From contig CAMBCF010000029.1 of the NCBI GenBank assembly GCA_945864585.1, forward strand, positions 1 to 45,827: a stretch of 45,827 bases of DNA, written 5' to 3'. This document shows positions 27,298-35,615 of the stretch, one piece after another. Numbering within the stretch: the stretch's first letter is position 1; every line of letters begins with the position of its first letter. The notes under the pieces are model-generated. The model saw only the letters and a list, made by a program, of their open reading frames with translations. It was not told the origin of the DNA and searched no databases. The position numbers were made by a program, and so were the translations under genes. The stretch is from Bordetella parapertussis (GTDB taxonomy: Bacteria; Pseudomonadota; Gammaproteobacteria; Burkholderiales; SG8-41).

Positions 27298-28530
27298 ATG
27301 GCACGCGAAGGCTATATGATTCTGGATAGTGATCTGCACATGATGGAGCCGGATGACCTTTGGGCACGTTATCTCGACGGGCCCCATCGGGCAAACCCGC
27401 CGCGCTTTTTTGGCGGACGGCAGCAGCCGCTGACGCAAAGCGCCGAGGATAAGGGCAACGCCGACAGGATCAGGGGTATGGAGGTGCAGGGGTTGTCGAT
27501 TCCGGCGTTTGCCAAATCGCAGGGTGCGGCTGCCTCCAGCCGCGAGTTAAGACGGCGCAGTCGCGCGCGTCATCCGCATTTCAATGTCGCGCGGGCGCGC
27601 GGCTTCGATGCGGCGACTACGCTGACGGCGATGGATATCGAGGGTATCGACGTTGCCGTGATGTATGGCACACGCGGGCGGCAGATACTGTGCCACGACG
27701 ATCTGGCGCCCGACTACGCGGCGGCATTGGCGCGTGCCTACAACAACTGGGCTTTCGATTATTGCAAGGAGGATCCGCAGCGCCTCAAATTCGCCGCGCA
27801 GATTTCGATGCACGATGTAGGGATGGCGGTCGAAGAGGCGCGCCGTTGCGTCAAGGAACTGGGCGCGGTGGCGGTTATCGGCACGCCGAACCCGGTTAAC
27901 GGCCAGCATCTGCACGACGCGGCGTGCGAGCCGCTGTGGAACGAACTCGAACGGCTCAATGTGCCGATTGGTTTTCACCCCACCGGCAACAGCTCGCTCA
28001 AGGACGACGCTGGCGCGCGTTATGTCGGCCACGCCAATTTTCATCCGATTGCTCATGCCATACGCAACCCGGTCGAACTGATGGGCGCGCTCGCCAGCAT
28101 GACCACCGGCGGCATTCTCGAACGCCACCCCAAGCTGCGCTGTGCATTCCTTGAAGGCACGGCCGGCTGGCTCTACTGGTGGCTGTGGCGGCTCGACGAC
28201 CAATGGGAGAAATTCGGGGTCGGCTGCGAGCAGCCGTTGACGATGCCACCGAGCGAGTACTTCAAGCGCCAGTGCTACATCGCGCTCGATGCGGACGAAG
28301 AGCCGGCGGTCGACGTCATCAACAAGATGGGCGCGCAATACTTTGTGGTGTCGAGCGACTATCCGCATGGCGACGGCGCATTTCCCGAGGCGATTCAACA
28401 GTTCCTCGGCCTGGCGCTGAATGACGAGCAGCGGCGCAAGATCCTGTGGGACAATTGCGCACTGCTTTATGGCATCGCCAAACCGGCTGAAGCGTTGACC
28501 CGCGATCTGAGCGTTTCTACCGCTGCATAA
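27298..28530 (+). CDS. Amidohydrolase-2 family protein (DSDxH type)
   Basis: A 410-residue paralogue of the protein at 24999-26249. It shares ILDSDLHMMEPDDLWARYLD at the start, PIGFHPTGNSS near residue 222, GGILERHPKLRCAFLEGTAG near residue 264 and VVSSDYPHGDGAFPEAI near residue 351, so all metal ligands of this subtype are in place. AGGAGAG precedes the ATG. It ends the plus-strand series of D-aminoacylase-like gene, amidohydrolase, Bug and amidohydrolase. The two paralogues are well diverged, so the duplication is not recent. The function beyond hydrolysis or decarboxylation is open. Confidence 0.87.
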   Translation: MAREGYMILDSDLHMMEPDDLWARYLDGPHRANPPRFFGGRQQPLTQSAEDKGNADRIRGMEVQGLSIPAFAKSQGAAASSRELRRRSRARHPHFNVARARGFDAATTLTAMDIEGIDVAVMYGTRGRQILCHDDLAPDYAAALARAYNNWAFDYCKEDPQRLKFAAQISMHDVGMAVEEARRCVKELGAVAVIGTPNPVNGQHLHDAACEPLWNELERLNVPIGFHPTGNSSLKDDAGARYVGHANFHPIAHAIRNPVELMGALASMTTGGILERHPKLRCAFLEGTAGWLYWWLWRLDDQWEKFGVGCEQPLTMPPSEYFKRQCYIALDADEEPAVDVINKMGAQYFVVSSDYPHGDGAFPEAIQQFLGLALNDEQRRKILWDNCALLYGIAKPAEALTRDLSVSTAA

Positions 28531-28548
28531 AACCATGCGCCGCCTTGG

Positions 28549-28563
28549 CCGGAGCTGCTCCGG
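28549..28563. terminator. Short palindrome after amidohydrolase gene
   Basis: CCGGAG-CTG-CTCCGG forms a perfect 6-base stem 19 bases after the stop. There is no T-run directly behind it. The following ATGGGGTCAGAC resembles half of a common transposon-related palindrome, but no transposase is present. Confidence 0.35.
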
Positions 28564-28601
28564 TCGAGGTGAGTAAAATGGGGTCAGACACGAAATATGT
28601 T

Positions 28602-28634
28602 ATAAGTATTTGTTTTTATTAAAGTTTTTATTAA
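28602..28634 (+). repeat. AT-rich element, copy c (core TAAGTATTTGTTTT)
   Basis: ATAAGTATTTGTTTTTATTA followed by AAGTTTTTATTA stands out in GC-rich surroundings. It lies between an amidohydrolase gene and an LLM gene, both on the plus strand. Read in one frame it gives K-Y-L-F-L-L-K-F-L-L-I-L, like the start of a signal peptide, but that frame stops after about 25 codons. Copies a, b and d are at 16797, 41194 and 32393. Confidence 0.65.
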
Positions 28635-28706
28635 TTCTTAGCGGCGCGGCACGAGCGCCCGTGCCAACCCGGCATCTCATCTGAACCCACGGAAAGCAGG
28701 CGCTCA

Positions 28707-29717
28707 ATGCGGTTGTCAGTACTCGATCAATCCACTGCCTCCAAGGGTAGGGATCAGGACGCCGCGATACGTGAAACACTGGCACTCGCGAAGCATTGCG
28801 ACGCACTGGGTTATCACCGCTACTGGGTGTCAGAGCACCATAACTCCGGCAATATCGTAGGCACCGCGCCCGAGGTGCTGATGGCGGCGATCGCGGCCAC
28901 CACGCCGCGCATTCGCATCGGCAGCGCGGGCGTGATGTTGCCGCATTATTCTGCGTTTAAAGTAGCGGAGCAGTTTCGCGTGCTGGAGGCGATTGCGCCG
29001 GGCCGCATCGATCTCGGTGTGGGACGCGCGCCCGGATCGGATCAATTGACGGCGCGCGCGCTGAATCCTTTTCCGCAAGATGTACACGATCAGTTTCCGC
29101 AGCAGGTGCAGGAACTGCAACATTGGGTATCGGGCACGCCGCTGCCCGATGATCATCCGTTCAGGCGCGTGATTGCGCACCCTACCGGACAGAGTTCTCC
29201 GCAGATGTGGATACTTGGCAGTTCGGATTACGGCGCGCAACTGGCGGCCTATTTTGGCTTGCCCTATGCGTTTGCGTATTTTTTCAGTTATGGCTTTGAT
29301 GTAGACCAGGCCCTCGCGCTGTATCGCAAGAACTATCGCCCCAGCGAACGTTACCCCAAGCCGCAGACCACGATCTGCGTGTGGGCGCTGGCGGCTGACA
29401 CCGAAGCTGAAGCGCTGTATCAATTCAAATCGCGGGAACGCTCGCTGATTGAACGTGAATCGGGCATACGCCAGCCGCTGATGTCGCCGGAGGAAGCAGC
29501 GGCGCGCACCTTTTCGCCGGCCGAGCAGGCATTTTCACAAAAGCTGTTGCGCCAGGCAGTGGTGGGAACCGCAGCGCAGGTGAAAGTGCGATTGGATGAA
29601 CTGGCAAAGCGTCTCGACCTCGACGAGTTGGTGGTGGTGACGTGGACCTACGACGCCGCGCCGCGTATGCGCTCGTATGAATTGCTGGCGCAGGCATATG
29701 GCTTGACGAAATCATAG
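28707..29717 (+). CDS. LLM-class flavin-dependent oxidoreductase, MsnO8-like
   Basis: A 336-residue luciferase-like protein of the MsnO8 subgroup: MRLSVLDQSTASKG at the N-terminus, RYWVSEHHNSGNIVGTAPE near residue 40, RIRIGSAGVMLPHYSAFKVA near residue 69 and LEAIAPGRIDLGVGRAPGSD near residue 95 are characteristic. Proteins of this subgroup are widespread, FMN-dependent and mostly of unknown substrate. A GAAAGCAGG stretch upstream may serve as ribosome site. It is followed by a Bug gene after 35 bases. It differs clearly from the two LLM proteins at the left end of the window. Confidence 0.88.
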   Translation: MRLSVLDQSTASKGRDQDAAIRETLALAKHCDALGYHRYWVSEHHNSGNIVGTAPEVLMAAIAATTPRIRIGSAGVMLPHYSAFKVAEQFRVLEAIAPGRIDLGVGRAPGSDQLTARALNPFPQDVHDQFPQQVQELQHWVSGTPLPDDHPFRRVIAHPTGQSSPQMWILGSSDYGAQLAAYFGLPYAFAYFFSYGFDVDQALALYRKNYRPSERYPKPQTTICVWALAADTEAEALYQFKSRERSLIERESGIRQPLMSPEEAAARTFSPAEQAFSQKLLRQAVVGTAAQVKVRLDELAKRLDLDELVVVTWTYDAAPRMRSYELLAQAYGLTKS

Positions 29718-29752
29718 GCTCGGTCGCTGCCGAACGCGAGGCAAGTTGAAGC

Positions 29753-30769
29753 ATGCGCATTTTGCATAAGCACCGGTTAACTCAGGCAGCTTTAATCTTA
29801 TGGCTTGCTGCAATCGTTTCCTCGTTCACTGCGCTACCGGCGCACGGCGCCGCTGTCGATGCGGCCCGCGATTACCCCAACCGTCCTATCCGTTACATAC
29901 TGCCGGGCGGTCCGGGTTCGAGTGCCGACGTTTTCAGCCGCATACTCACGGCGAAGTTGAGCGAGATTCTCGGGCAGCAGGTGGTGGTGGACAGCCGCCC
30001 CGGCGCGGGCGGCATGCTGGGCATCGACATTGCATCGAAATCCGCGCCCGACGGCTACACCATTGCGCGCGGCAATTTGCCGGCGTTGGCAATCGCACCG
30101 CATGTCTACAAGAAAATGCCGTACGACGCGTTGAAGGATTTGCTGCCGGTTTCGTTGACCGATACCAGCCACAACCTGCTGGTGGTGCATACTTCGATTC
30201 CCGTCAATACTATGCGGGAACTGATTGCGCTGATGAAATCGAAGCCCGATCAGCTGATTATGGCGTCAGCCGGCGTCGCCTCGGGCGGGCATCTGGCAGG
30301 CTTGTTGTTCACGACGATGGCGGGCGTGCGCGCGCTGCATGTGCCGTTCAAGAGCGCTGGTTTGTCAATCATCTCGGTCGTCGGCAACGAATCTCACTGG
30401 ACCTTCACCTCGATAGGCGCGCCGCTGCCGCACGTGCGCACGGGGCGGCTCAAGGCGCTGGCAGTGGGCGGTGACAAGCGCGCTATTCCTTTCCCGGATG
30501 TGCCTACTGCCGCCGAGGCTGGACTGCCAGGGTATTTCTCCATGGGGTGGGCAGGTGTGGTGGTGCCGAAAGGTACGCCGGCTGCGATTATCGCAAAGCT
30601 CAATGCGGTCATCGGCAAAGCGTTGAACGCACCGGACCTGAGAGAGCAGTTCCTCACGCAAGGCGCCGAACCTTCGCCCGGCACCCCGGAGGAATTCGCG
30701 CGCTACATCCGCGCGGACTACGAGCGCATCGCTAAACTGGTGAAGGTTGCGGGGCTGACGGTGGATTAA
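29753..30769 (+). CDS. Bug-family periplasmic solute-binding protein
   Basis: A 338-residue receptor. The signal peptide runs to about residue 34 (AALILWLAAIVSSFTALPAHG). YPNRPIRYILPGGPGSSADV, DSRPGAGGMLGIDIASKSAP and a VPFKSAGLSIISVVGNESHW ligand loop follow. That loop is unusual: the family's K-G-x-x-P-A-L segment is altered, suggesting a different ligand. The gene converges on the MmgE/PrpD gene at 30784 with a 14-base gap, and no terminator hairpin is seen there. It is transcribed behind the LLM gene. Confidence 0.9.
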   Translation: MRILHKHRLTQAALILWLAAIVSSFTALPAHGAAVDAARDYPNRPIRYILPGGPGSSADVFSRILTAKLSEILGQQVVVDSRPGAGGMLGIDIASKSAPDGYTIARGNLPALAIAPHVYKKMPYDALKDLLPVSLTDTSHNLLVVHTSIPVNTMRELIALMKSKPDQLIMASAGVASGGHLAGLLFTTMAGVRALHVPFKSAGLSIISVVGNESHWTFTSIGAPLPHVRTGRLKALAVGGDKRAIPFPDVPTAAEAGLPGYFSMGWAGVVVPKGTPAAIIAKLNAVIGKALNAPDLREQFLTQGAEPSPGTPEEFARYIRADYERIAKLVKVAGLTVD

Positions 30770-30783
30770 AGCGCGGCCTGTAC

Positions 30784-32247
30784 TCAAGCCAGTAAGCGCA
30801 TCACCTCAGTCACATCCTTTTGATTTTCCAGATCGCGCACCAGCTCAACCGCACGCTCGATATTGTTCGCTGCAATCGGTTTGGCAGCGAACGACACGCA
30901 GTCGCGGAATTTGGCCTCGACCGCACCCCAGCCCACGCGCTGATTGGGGCCGCCAGGCACGCTGTCGGGTGTACTGGCAAGCAGCCTGCCGTCTTTGGTT
31001 TTAATTTCCACTGTAACGATGCCGATAGAGCCGGATGAGCCGCCGCGCTCCATTTTCGCGCCGGGCAGCGCGCGGTAACTCACTTTGTCGGCCATCGCCA
31101 GCGCCGCCGGGTCGCGCAGTCCAGCCTCGGTGTAATCATGCAGCGTGACGTTGCCGCGCGCCATCATCACACCGGTGGTGAAAGGGATGCTGTACTTGCC
31201 ATCGATGCTTGACCGCGGACGGCGTTTTTTGTCGAGCGGCTCGCATAACAGTTGGGTGCCGCCGGTGCCGCCGACGATGGTGATCGATTCGACATCCTCG
31301 GGCTTAAGCTGGTGTTTGTTGCGCAGAATCAGCGTCGCGGCATTGGTCGGGCGGGTGTAGGCGCAGGCGGGCCACACCTTGAAGCCGTGTGTATGCAGCA
31401 GTGGAAAACGCGTGCCGAGTCCGCCGACGATGGCGTCCCAGTCGGGCGTGCCGGTGCGCACGTAGTTGTGAAAGAGGCCATAGCGGCCTTCGAGAAATTC
31501 CTTGTCGCCGATGATGCCGCGCCGCGCCATTTCCGCGCCGGCGGTCGCCGCCTGCCCGGAGAATCCCGCCTGCATCGCGCGCATATGCGTGGCCGCGCCC
31601 ACCGCCATCTGGCGGCTGCCGCTCATCTGGTTGTAGCCGATGCCGAGCGCGTTTTCCATTTTCTCTGCGTTAAGACCCAGCAGGCGTCCCGCCGTGGCCG
31701 AGCCGGAAATGTAGCCGAACAATTGTGTCGCGAACCAGCCCTCGGCCATGGTCCAGTCGGGAATGTCGATCGCCAGCGACAGCCGCGTGTGGATGTCGGT
31801 GCCGGCAGCGACGGCGGTGAGGAATTCTTTGCCGCCTACTTTTCTATCGCCGGCGAGTTTTTCTGCAATCGCAAATCCGGGCGGAATGGTGGAGATGCTG
31901 ACATGGCCGCCGTCGCTCACGTCGTCGTAATCGAGCATATGCCCCAGGCTGCCGTTGACGAATGCCGCCCACGGCGCGGGCGCTTTGCCACCAAATCCCC
32001 AGATCGTACTTTCTTCCTTGCCACCGAGATCGCGCACGTATTCGTGCACCAGCCTCGCTTCCTCGGCGATGCCACTGGCGCCGATGGCAACGCCCAGCGT
32101 GTCGAGCACACTTTGCTTGGTGAGTTCGATCAACTCGCGCGGCACTGCTTCATAGCGCAGTGTCGCGGCGTGGCGCGCGAGTTTTAGCGAGGCGTCTTTG
32201 CTTTCAGCTTCTATATGTGTCGTTGCAGGTTTGAGAACAGTGCTCAT
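30784..32247 (-). CDS. MmgE/PrpD family protein
   Basis: A 487-residue relative of 2-methylcitrate dehydratase and cis-aconitate decarboxylase. Family blocks are SLKLARHAATLRYEAVPREL at the N-terminus, GHMLDYDDVSDGGHVSISTI near residue 108 with the His-containing active-site loop, NALGIGYNQMSGSRQMAVGA near residue 215 and GFKVWPACAYTRPTNAATL near residue 296. ATG 32247 has GAGG eight bases before it and is preferred over the GTG two codons earlier. It is the last gene of the minus-strand unit behind two Bug receptors. With the aconitase-like and lyase-like genes across the GntR regulator it may act on the same tri- or dicarboxylate. Confidence 0.87.
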   Translation of the reverse strand: MSTVLKPATTHIEAESKDASLKLARHAATLRYEAVPRELIELTKQSVLDTLGVAIGASGIAEEARLVHEYVRDLGGKEESTIWGFGGKAPAPWAAFVNGSLGHMLDYDDVSDGGHVSISTIPPGFAIAEKLAGDRKVGGKEFLTAVAAGTDIHTRLSLAIDIPDWTMAEGWFATQLFGYISGSATAGRLLGLNAEKMENALGIGYNQMSGSRQMAVGAATHMRAMQAGFSGQAATAGAEMARRGIIGDKEFLEGRYGLFHNYVRTGTPDWDAIVGGLGTRFPLLHTHGFKVWPACAYTRPTNAATLILRNKHQLKPEDVESITIVGGTGGTQLLCEPLDKKRRPRSSIDGKYSIPFTTGVMMARGNVTLHDYTEAGLRDPAALAMADKVSYRALPGAKMERGGSSGSIGIVTVEIKTKDGRLLASTPDSVPGGPNQRVGWGAVEAKFRDCVSFAAKPIAANNIERAVELVRDLENQKDVTEVMRLLA

Positions 32248-32286
32248 GATCACGGCCTCGCAGAAAATAACTTACTAAACCTCACT

Positions 32287-32372
32287 CGTCATTCCGGCGT
32301 ACGCCGGAATCCAGAACGCAATCATGTTCGCATGAATGAACAAACAGGATTCTGGCTTTTGCCAGAATGACG
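32287..32372. repeat. Paired inverted repeats (MITE- or BIME-like) upstream of MmgE/PrpD
   Basis: The left unit CGTCATTCCGGCGTACGCCG (continuing GAATCCAG) and the right unit, whose reverse strand begins CGTCATTCTGGCAAAAGCCA, are imperfect 28-base mirror copies. Each unit is itself a small hairpin. This kind of CATTCCGGC palindrome is common between genes in many proteobacteria. Confidence 0.7.
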
Positions 32373-32392
32373 AATTAATTAATTCACTCAAT

Positions 32393-32426
32393 GATATCTA
32401 AAATATCAATAAAAACAATTACTTAC
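32393..32426 (-). repeat. AT-rich element, copy d (core TAAGTAATTGTTTT)
   Basis: On the minus strand GTAAGTAATTGTTTTTATTG and a further TTTTAGATA follow the stop of the Bug gene by 14 bases. It lies between that gene and MmgE/PrpD, both on the same strand. It shares the first 18 positions, with few changes, with the copies at 16797, 28602 and 41194. Confidence 0.62.
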
Positions 32427-32440
32427 ATACGCCATCATCA

Positions 32441-33400
32441 CTACTCAATCTTGATCCCCGAAGTCTTGAGGAACTTGTCCCACACTTCAACTTCTCTGGT
32501 AATTATCTTGCGAAAATCTTCGGGCGTGTTGGGCTGCGCGGCTTCGGCTGCGTCAGCGGCGAGTTTTTCTTTCATCTCCGGCGAGTTCATCACGCCCATC
32601 ACATCGCGATTGATGGTGCGCACGATCGTCATCGGCGTCTTCGCCGGCGCGAACAGGCCGTACCAGCTTGTCAGTTCAAACCCGGGCACGCCCGCTTCCG
32701 CTATCGTTGGCAAATCGGCGAAGGTCGCCGAGCGCCTGGCGCTGGTAACGGCGAGCGCGCGTAACCTGCCGCTGCGCACCAAGGGTGTCGCGGTTAGCGA
32801 ATTGGTGATCGCAAGTTGCACTCTGCCACTCATCACGTCCACCATCGATTGTCCGCTGCCCTTGTAGGGAATGTGCATCATCGGCACGCCGGCCATCGCC
32901 TTGAACATTTCCATTCCCAGGTGCACGACCGACCCGGTGCCGCTCGAGGCGTAGACCAGCGGTTTGGTTTTCGCCAGCGCGATGAGTTCCTTAACCGAAG
33001 TCGCCGGCAGCGAGGGCGTCACCACCAGCAGGTACGGCAGCGCGACCATCCGCACCACCGGAGTGAATGCCTTCGGTATATCGACCTGCACCGTTTTCAG
33101 CAGCATGCCGGTCAGATTCTGGCCGCTCAGGGTGGTGAGCGTATAGCCGTCGGGTGCGGCCTGGGCCGCAATTTCCAGAGAGATCGCGCCCAGCGCGCCG
33201 GCACGATTGTCGATGACTACCGAGCGGTTCCAGCGCTCGCTCAATTTCGTCGAAATGATGCGCATGATCATGTCCGACCCGCTGCCGGGCGGCGCACCTA
33301 CCAGGACGCGTACCGGTTTGCTCGGGTAGGCCTCGCCCGCGAGCGCCGCAGGCATGTTCAGCCCGCCGGTCAGGAGAATTACCAGGAACGCTCTTGTCAT
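32441..33400 (-). CDS. Bug-family periplasmic solute-binding protein
   Basis: A 319-residue receptor. The signal peptide is residues 1-21 (MTRAFLVILLTGGLNMPAAL). YPSKPVRVLVGAPPGSGSDM, DNRAGALGAISLEIAAQAAP and the IPYKGSGQSMVDVMSGRV loop near residue 180 define the family. ATG 33400 is preferred because it opens the signal peptide; the frame is open further upstream. It follows the Bug gene at 33427-34446 by 26 bases, so the two receptors are tandem in one operon. They are distinct in sequence, which suggests that they bind different but related ligands. Confidence 0.91.
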   Translation of the reverse strand: MTRAFLVILLTGGLNMPAALAGEAYPSKPVRVLVGAPPGSGSDMIMRIISTKLSERWNRSVVIDNRAGALGAISLEIAAQAAPDGYTLTTLSGQNLTGMLLKTVQVDIPKAFTPVVRMVALPYLLVVTPSLPATSVKELIALAKTKPLVYASSGTGSVVHLGMEMFKAMAGVPMMHIPYKGSGQSMVDVMSGRVQLAITNSLTATPLVRSGRLRALAVTSARRSATFADLPTIAEAGVPGFELTSWYGLFAPAKTPMTIVRTINRDVMGVMNSPEMKEKLAADAAEAAQPNTPEDFRKIITREVEVWDKFLKTSGIKIE

Positions 33401-33426
33401 TTTCCGCCCACAGACTCCAGAACGCA

Positions 33427-34446
33427 TCAGTCCAGTTGGGTGCCTACGGCCTTTACCACCCGCTGCCATTTCGCGATTTCCGCAATCAGATGCTTATGGA
33501 ACACCTCCGGCGGGCCGCCTACCGGTTCTGCACCGTCCGCGGAAAGTTTCTGACGTATTTCGGGATGCATCACCGCTTTCTGCAGCTCGCTATTGAGACG
33601 TTGGATGATTTGCGCGCTGGTCCCGGCCGGCGCGAGCACACCGTACCAGCTGGTGGTCGAATAGTTGCGCACGCCGGCTTCGGCCACGGTCGGCAAATCC
33701 GGCATGGCTGATGAACGTTTAAGACTGGTCACCGCAAGTGTGCGTAGTCTTCCGGAACGCACGTGCTGCAGCGATGAAATCATGCTGGCAAAAGTCAACT
33801 GAGTTTGTCCGGCGATGGTATCGGTGAGCGCCGGCCCCGCACCCTTGTAAGGCACATGTGCCAGCTTCACACCGGCCGCGCTCTTGAATAACTCTCCGGC
33901 AAGACGGCCGGAACTGCCGGTTCCGCCAGAGGCGTAGTTCAGCGTGTCTGGCCGCGCTTTCGCGAGGGTGACCAGTTCCTTCACCGATCGTACCGGCAGG
34001 GACGGATGGACGACCAGCAGGAACGGCTCCTCGGCGAGCAGGATCACCGGCACCAGCTCTTTTAGTGGGTCGAAAGGAAGGCTCTTGTAGACAGACGGAT
34101 TGATGGCGTAGCTGCTCGACACCAGCAGCAGCGTGTAACCATCGGGCGCGCTCTTCGCCACGAGTGCCGCGCCGATGGAACCCGCCGCGCCGGTCCGATT
34201 GTCGACGATCATCGATTGACCGAGACCCTCGGATAATTTTCCAGTCAGCAGGCGCCCGATAAGATCGGTGGCGCCCCCCGGCGCCTGTCCGACGATAAAG
34301 CGCACCGCCTTGTTGGGGAACGACGGTTGCACGGACTGCGCCTGCGCGGGTCGAGGGCCGGCGCCGAAAATGAACGCCAGCAGTATGAAAAGCAAATACC
34401 TGCCAGGTGATCGCCGCTCGGGAAGTATCGGTAGCTGGTACGTCAT
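33427..34446 (-). CDS. Bug-family periplasmic solute-binding protein
   Basis: A 339-residue receptor. The chosen start MTYQLPILPERRSPGRYLLF gives a long n-region before the hydrophobic core and a cut after RPAQAQ. An ATG at 34479 is an alternative. FPNKAVRFIVGQAPGGATDL, DNRTGAAGSIGAALVAKSAP and VPYKGAGPALTDTIAGQTQL are classic Bug strands. It heads the minus-strand unit and is divergent from the GntR gene. A TGTATACA palindrome lies 73 bases upstream of its ATG, a likely operator, so ligand uptake may be controlled together with the catabolic genes on the other side. Confidence 0.91.
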   Translation of the reverse strand: MTYQLPILPERRSPGRYLLFILLAFIFGAGPRPAQAQSVQPSFPNKAVRFIVGQAPGGATDLIGRLLTGKLSEGLGQSMIVDNRTGAAGSIGAALVAKSAPDGYTLLLVSSSYAINPSVYKSLPFDPLKELVPVILLAEEPFLLVVHPSLPVRSVKELVTLAKARPDTLNYASGGTGSSGRLAGELFKSAAGVKLAHVPYKGAGPALTDTIAGQTQLTFASMISSLQHVRSGRLRTLAVTSLKRSSAMPDLPTVAEAGVRNYSTTSWYGVLAPAGTSAQIIQRLNSELQKAVMHPEIRQKLSADGAEPVGGPPEVFHKHLIAEIAKWQRVVKAVGTQLD

Positions 34447-34518
34447 GGGCCTTTGCCGGGTACCCGCCACATGATGCATAAGTCGCGGGACGAGAAGGGT
34501 GGACACTGAGAATCCATA

Positions 34519-34526
34519 TGTATACA
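34519..34526. promoter_or_regulatory. Candidate GntR/FCD operator (TGTATACA)
   Basis: A perfect 8-base palindrome sits in an AT-rich patch (CATATGTATACACTAG) in the divergent gap between the Bug gene and the GntR gene. Short palindromes with GT-x-AC halves are typical operators of FCD-type GntR regulators. A second ATACA half-site lies nine bases on. Confidence 0.42.
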
Positions 34527-34637
34527 CTAGAATACAATCTTGCAAATTGATGGTCAACCTCGCTTTCTATCGCGCGCCGTCGCATCGCCCGCAAACCATG
34601 ACGATAACTAGGAAAATGATAGCGCCGCCTTTTTACC

Positions 34638-35330
34638 ATGCGTAGCTCCCTCGACATTGCCCGTGTGCCGTCACGCGACGTACCTCGCCACGGCGGGCGC
34701 GGCGCCCATGTCTACCGCAAGCTTCGCGACGCGATCCAGAAGGGTGAGCTAAAGCCGGGCCAACGCATTATGGAAGTCGAAGTTGCGGATTGGCTGCGGG
34801 TGAGCCGCACGCCGGTGCGCGACGCGATTCGCCGCCTTGAAGCCGAAGGGATGCTCGAGCACGAGCCGCGCAACGGTCTGGTGATTGCGCGTATCGACCG
34901 TCAAGCGGTAATGGAGTTGTATGTGATGCGCGAAACCCTCGAAAGTACCGCAGCGCAATTGTGCGCACGGCACGCGTCCGACATGGAAGTGCTCGATCTG
35001 ATGGATCTGATCGAGGGCGAGCGGCGGCTGCAGGGCGACTATGACGCGCTGGCGCGCCACAACCGGCTTTTTCACGAGGCGATTCATCGCGGCGCGCATA
35101 ACCGCTATCTGGAAAAAAGCCTGTATACCGTTAGTGATTCGATGGGTCTGCTGGGCGAATCGCAGATGCGCCTGCCGCATCGCGCGAAAACCGCACTGGC
35201 CGAGCACGTGGAAATGGCGCAGGCGATAAAACGCCGCGATCCGGAAGCTGCGGCGGACGCAGCGCGCAGGCATGTGCAGACTGCGCAACGCGAGCGGCTC
35301 AAGCGCCTGTTTCCTGAAACAGCTACCTAA
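34638..35330 (+). CDS. GntR-family transcriptional regulator, FCD subfamily
   Basis: A 230-residue repressor or activator. The winged helix-turn-helix covers about residues 15-80 (VYRKLRDAIQKGELKPGQRI, then DWLRVSRTPVRDAIRRLEAE). The C-terminal FCD ligand domain contains HNRLFHEAIHRGAHNRYLEK near residue 140 and AEHVEMAQAIKRRD near residue 192, with the His residues that bind a metal and a carboxylic acid ligand. FCD regulators usually sense the substrate of the adjacent pathway. It is divergent from two Bug genes and upstream of the hydratase operon, so it probably controls both. No strong Shine-Dalgarno sequence precedes the ATG. Confidence 0.93.
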   Translation: MRSSLDIARVPSRDVPRHGGRGAHVYRKLRDAIQKGELKPGQRIMEVEVADWLRVSRTPVRDAIRRLEAEGMLEHEPRNGLVIARIDRQAVMELYVMRETLESTAAQLCARHASDMEVLDLMDLIEGERRLQGDYDALARHNRLFHEAIHRGAHNRYLEKSLYTVSDSMGLLGESQMRLPHRAKTALAEHVEMAQAIKRRDPEAAADAARRHVQTAQRERLKRLFPETAT

Positions 35331-35397
35331 GAGGGACTGCGTGACATATTTGTTCTCTCTCCGGCAAGGCGCTTGTCTCTGCACGTCTCAAAGTTAC

Positions 35398-35493
35398 ACC
35401 CTCGCCCGCCCTGGGGCGGGAGAGGGTGGGGGTGAGGGTAGGGGAAAGCGGCAGCCCCTCACCCTGCCCCTCTCCCCGCAAGCGGGGCGAGGG
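35398..35493. repeat. Pair of GC-rich REP-like hairpins between GntR and the hydratase genes
   Basis: The first hairpin is CCCTCGCCCGCC-CTGG-GGCGGGAGAGGG; the second is CCCCTCTCCCCG-CAAG-CGGGGCGAGGG. They are separated by a GGGTGAGGGTAGGGG stretch. This is the same family as the hairpin at 5636. The 285-base gap otherwise shows no gene. Confidence 0.65.
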
Positions 35494-35615
35494 AACCGTG
35501 AAGTGGAGACACATAGATACCTATGCCCTGAAGAGGAAGGAGCTTCGAGGCGCTGCACTGAGCATTTATTAGATCCGTCAACAATAATGTCGCGAGTCAA
35601 CCGTAGGAAAATGGC

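Noticed and set aside
28571-28590. Transposon end suggested by ATGGGGTCAGAC
   Set aside because: Only one half of the palindrome is present and no transposase or second end is seen nearby.
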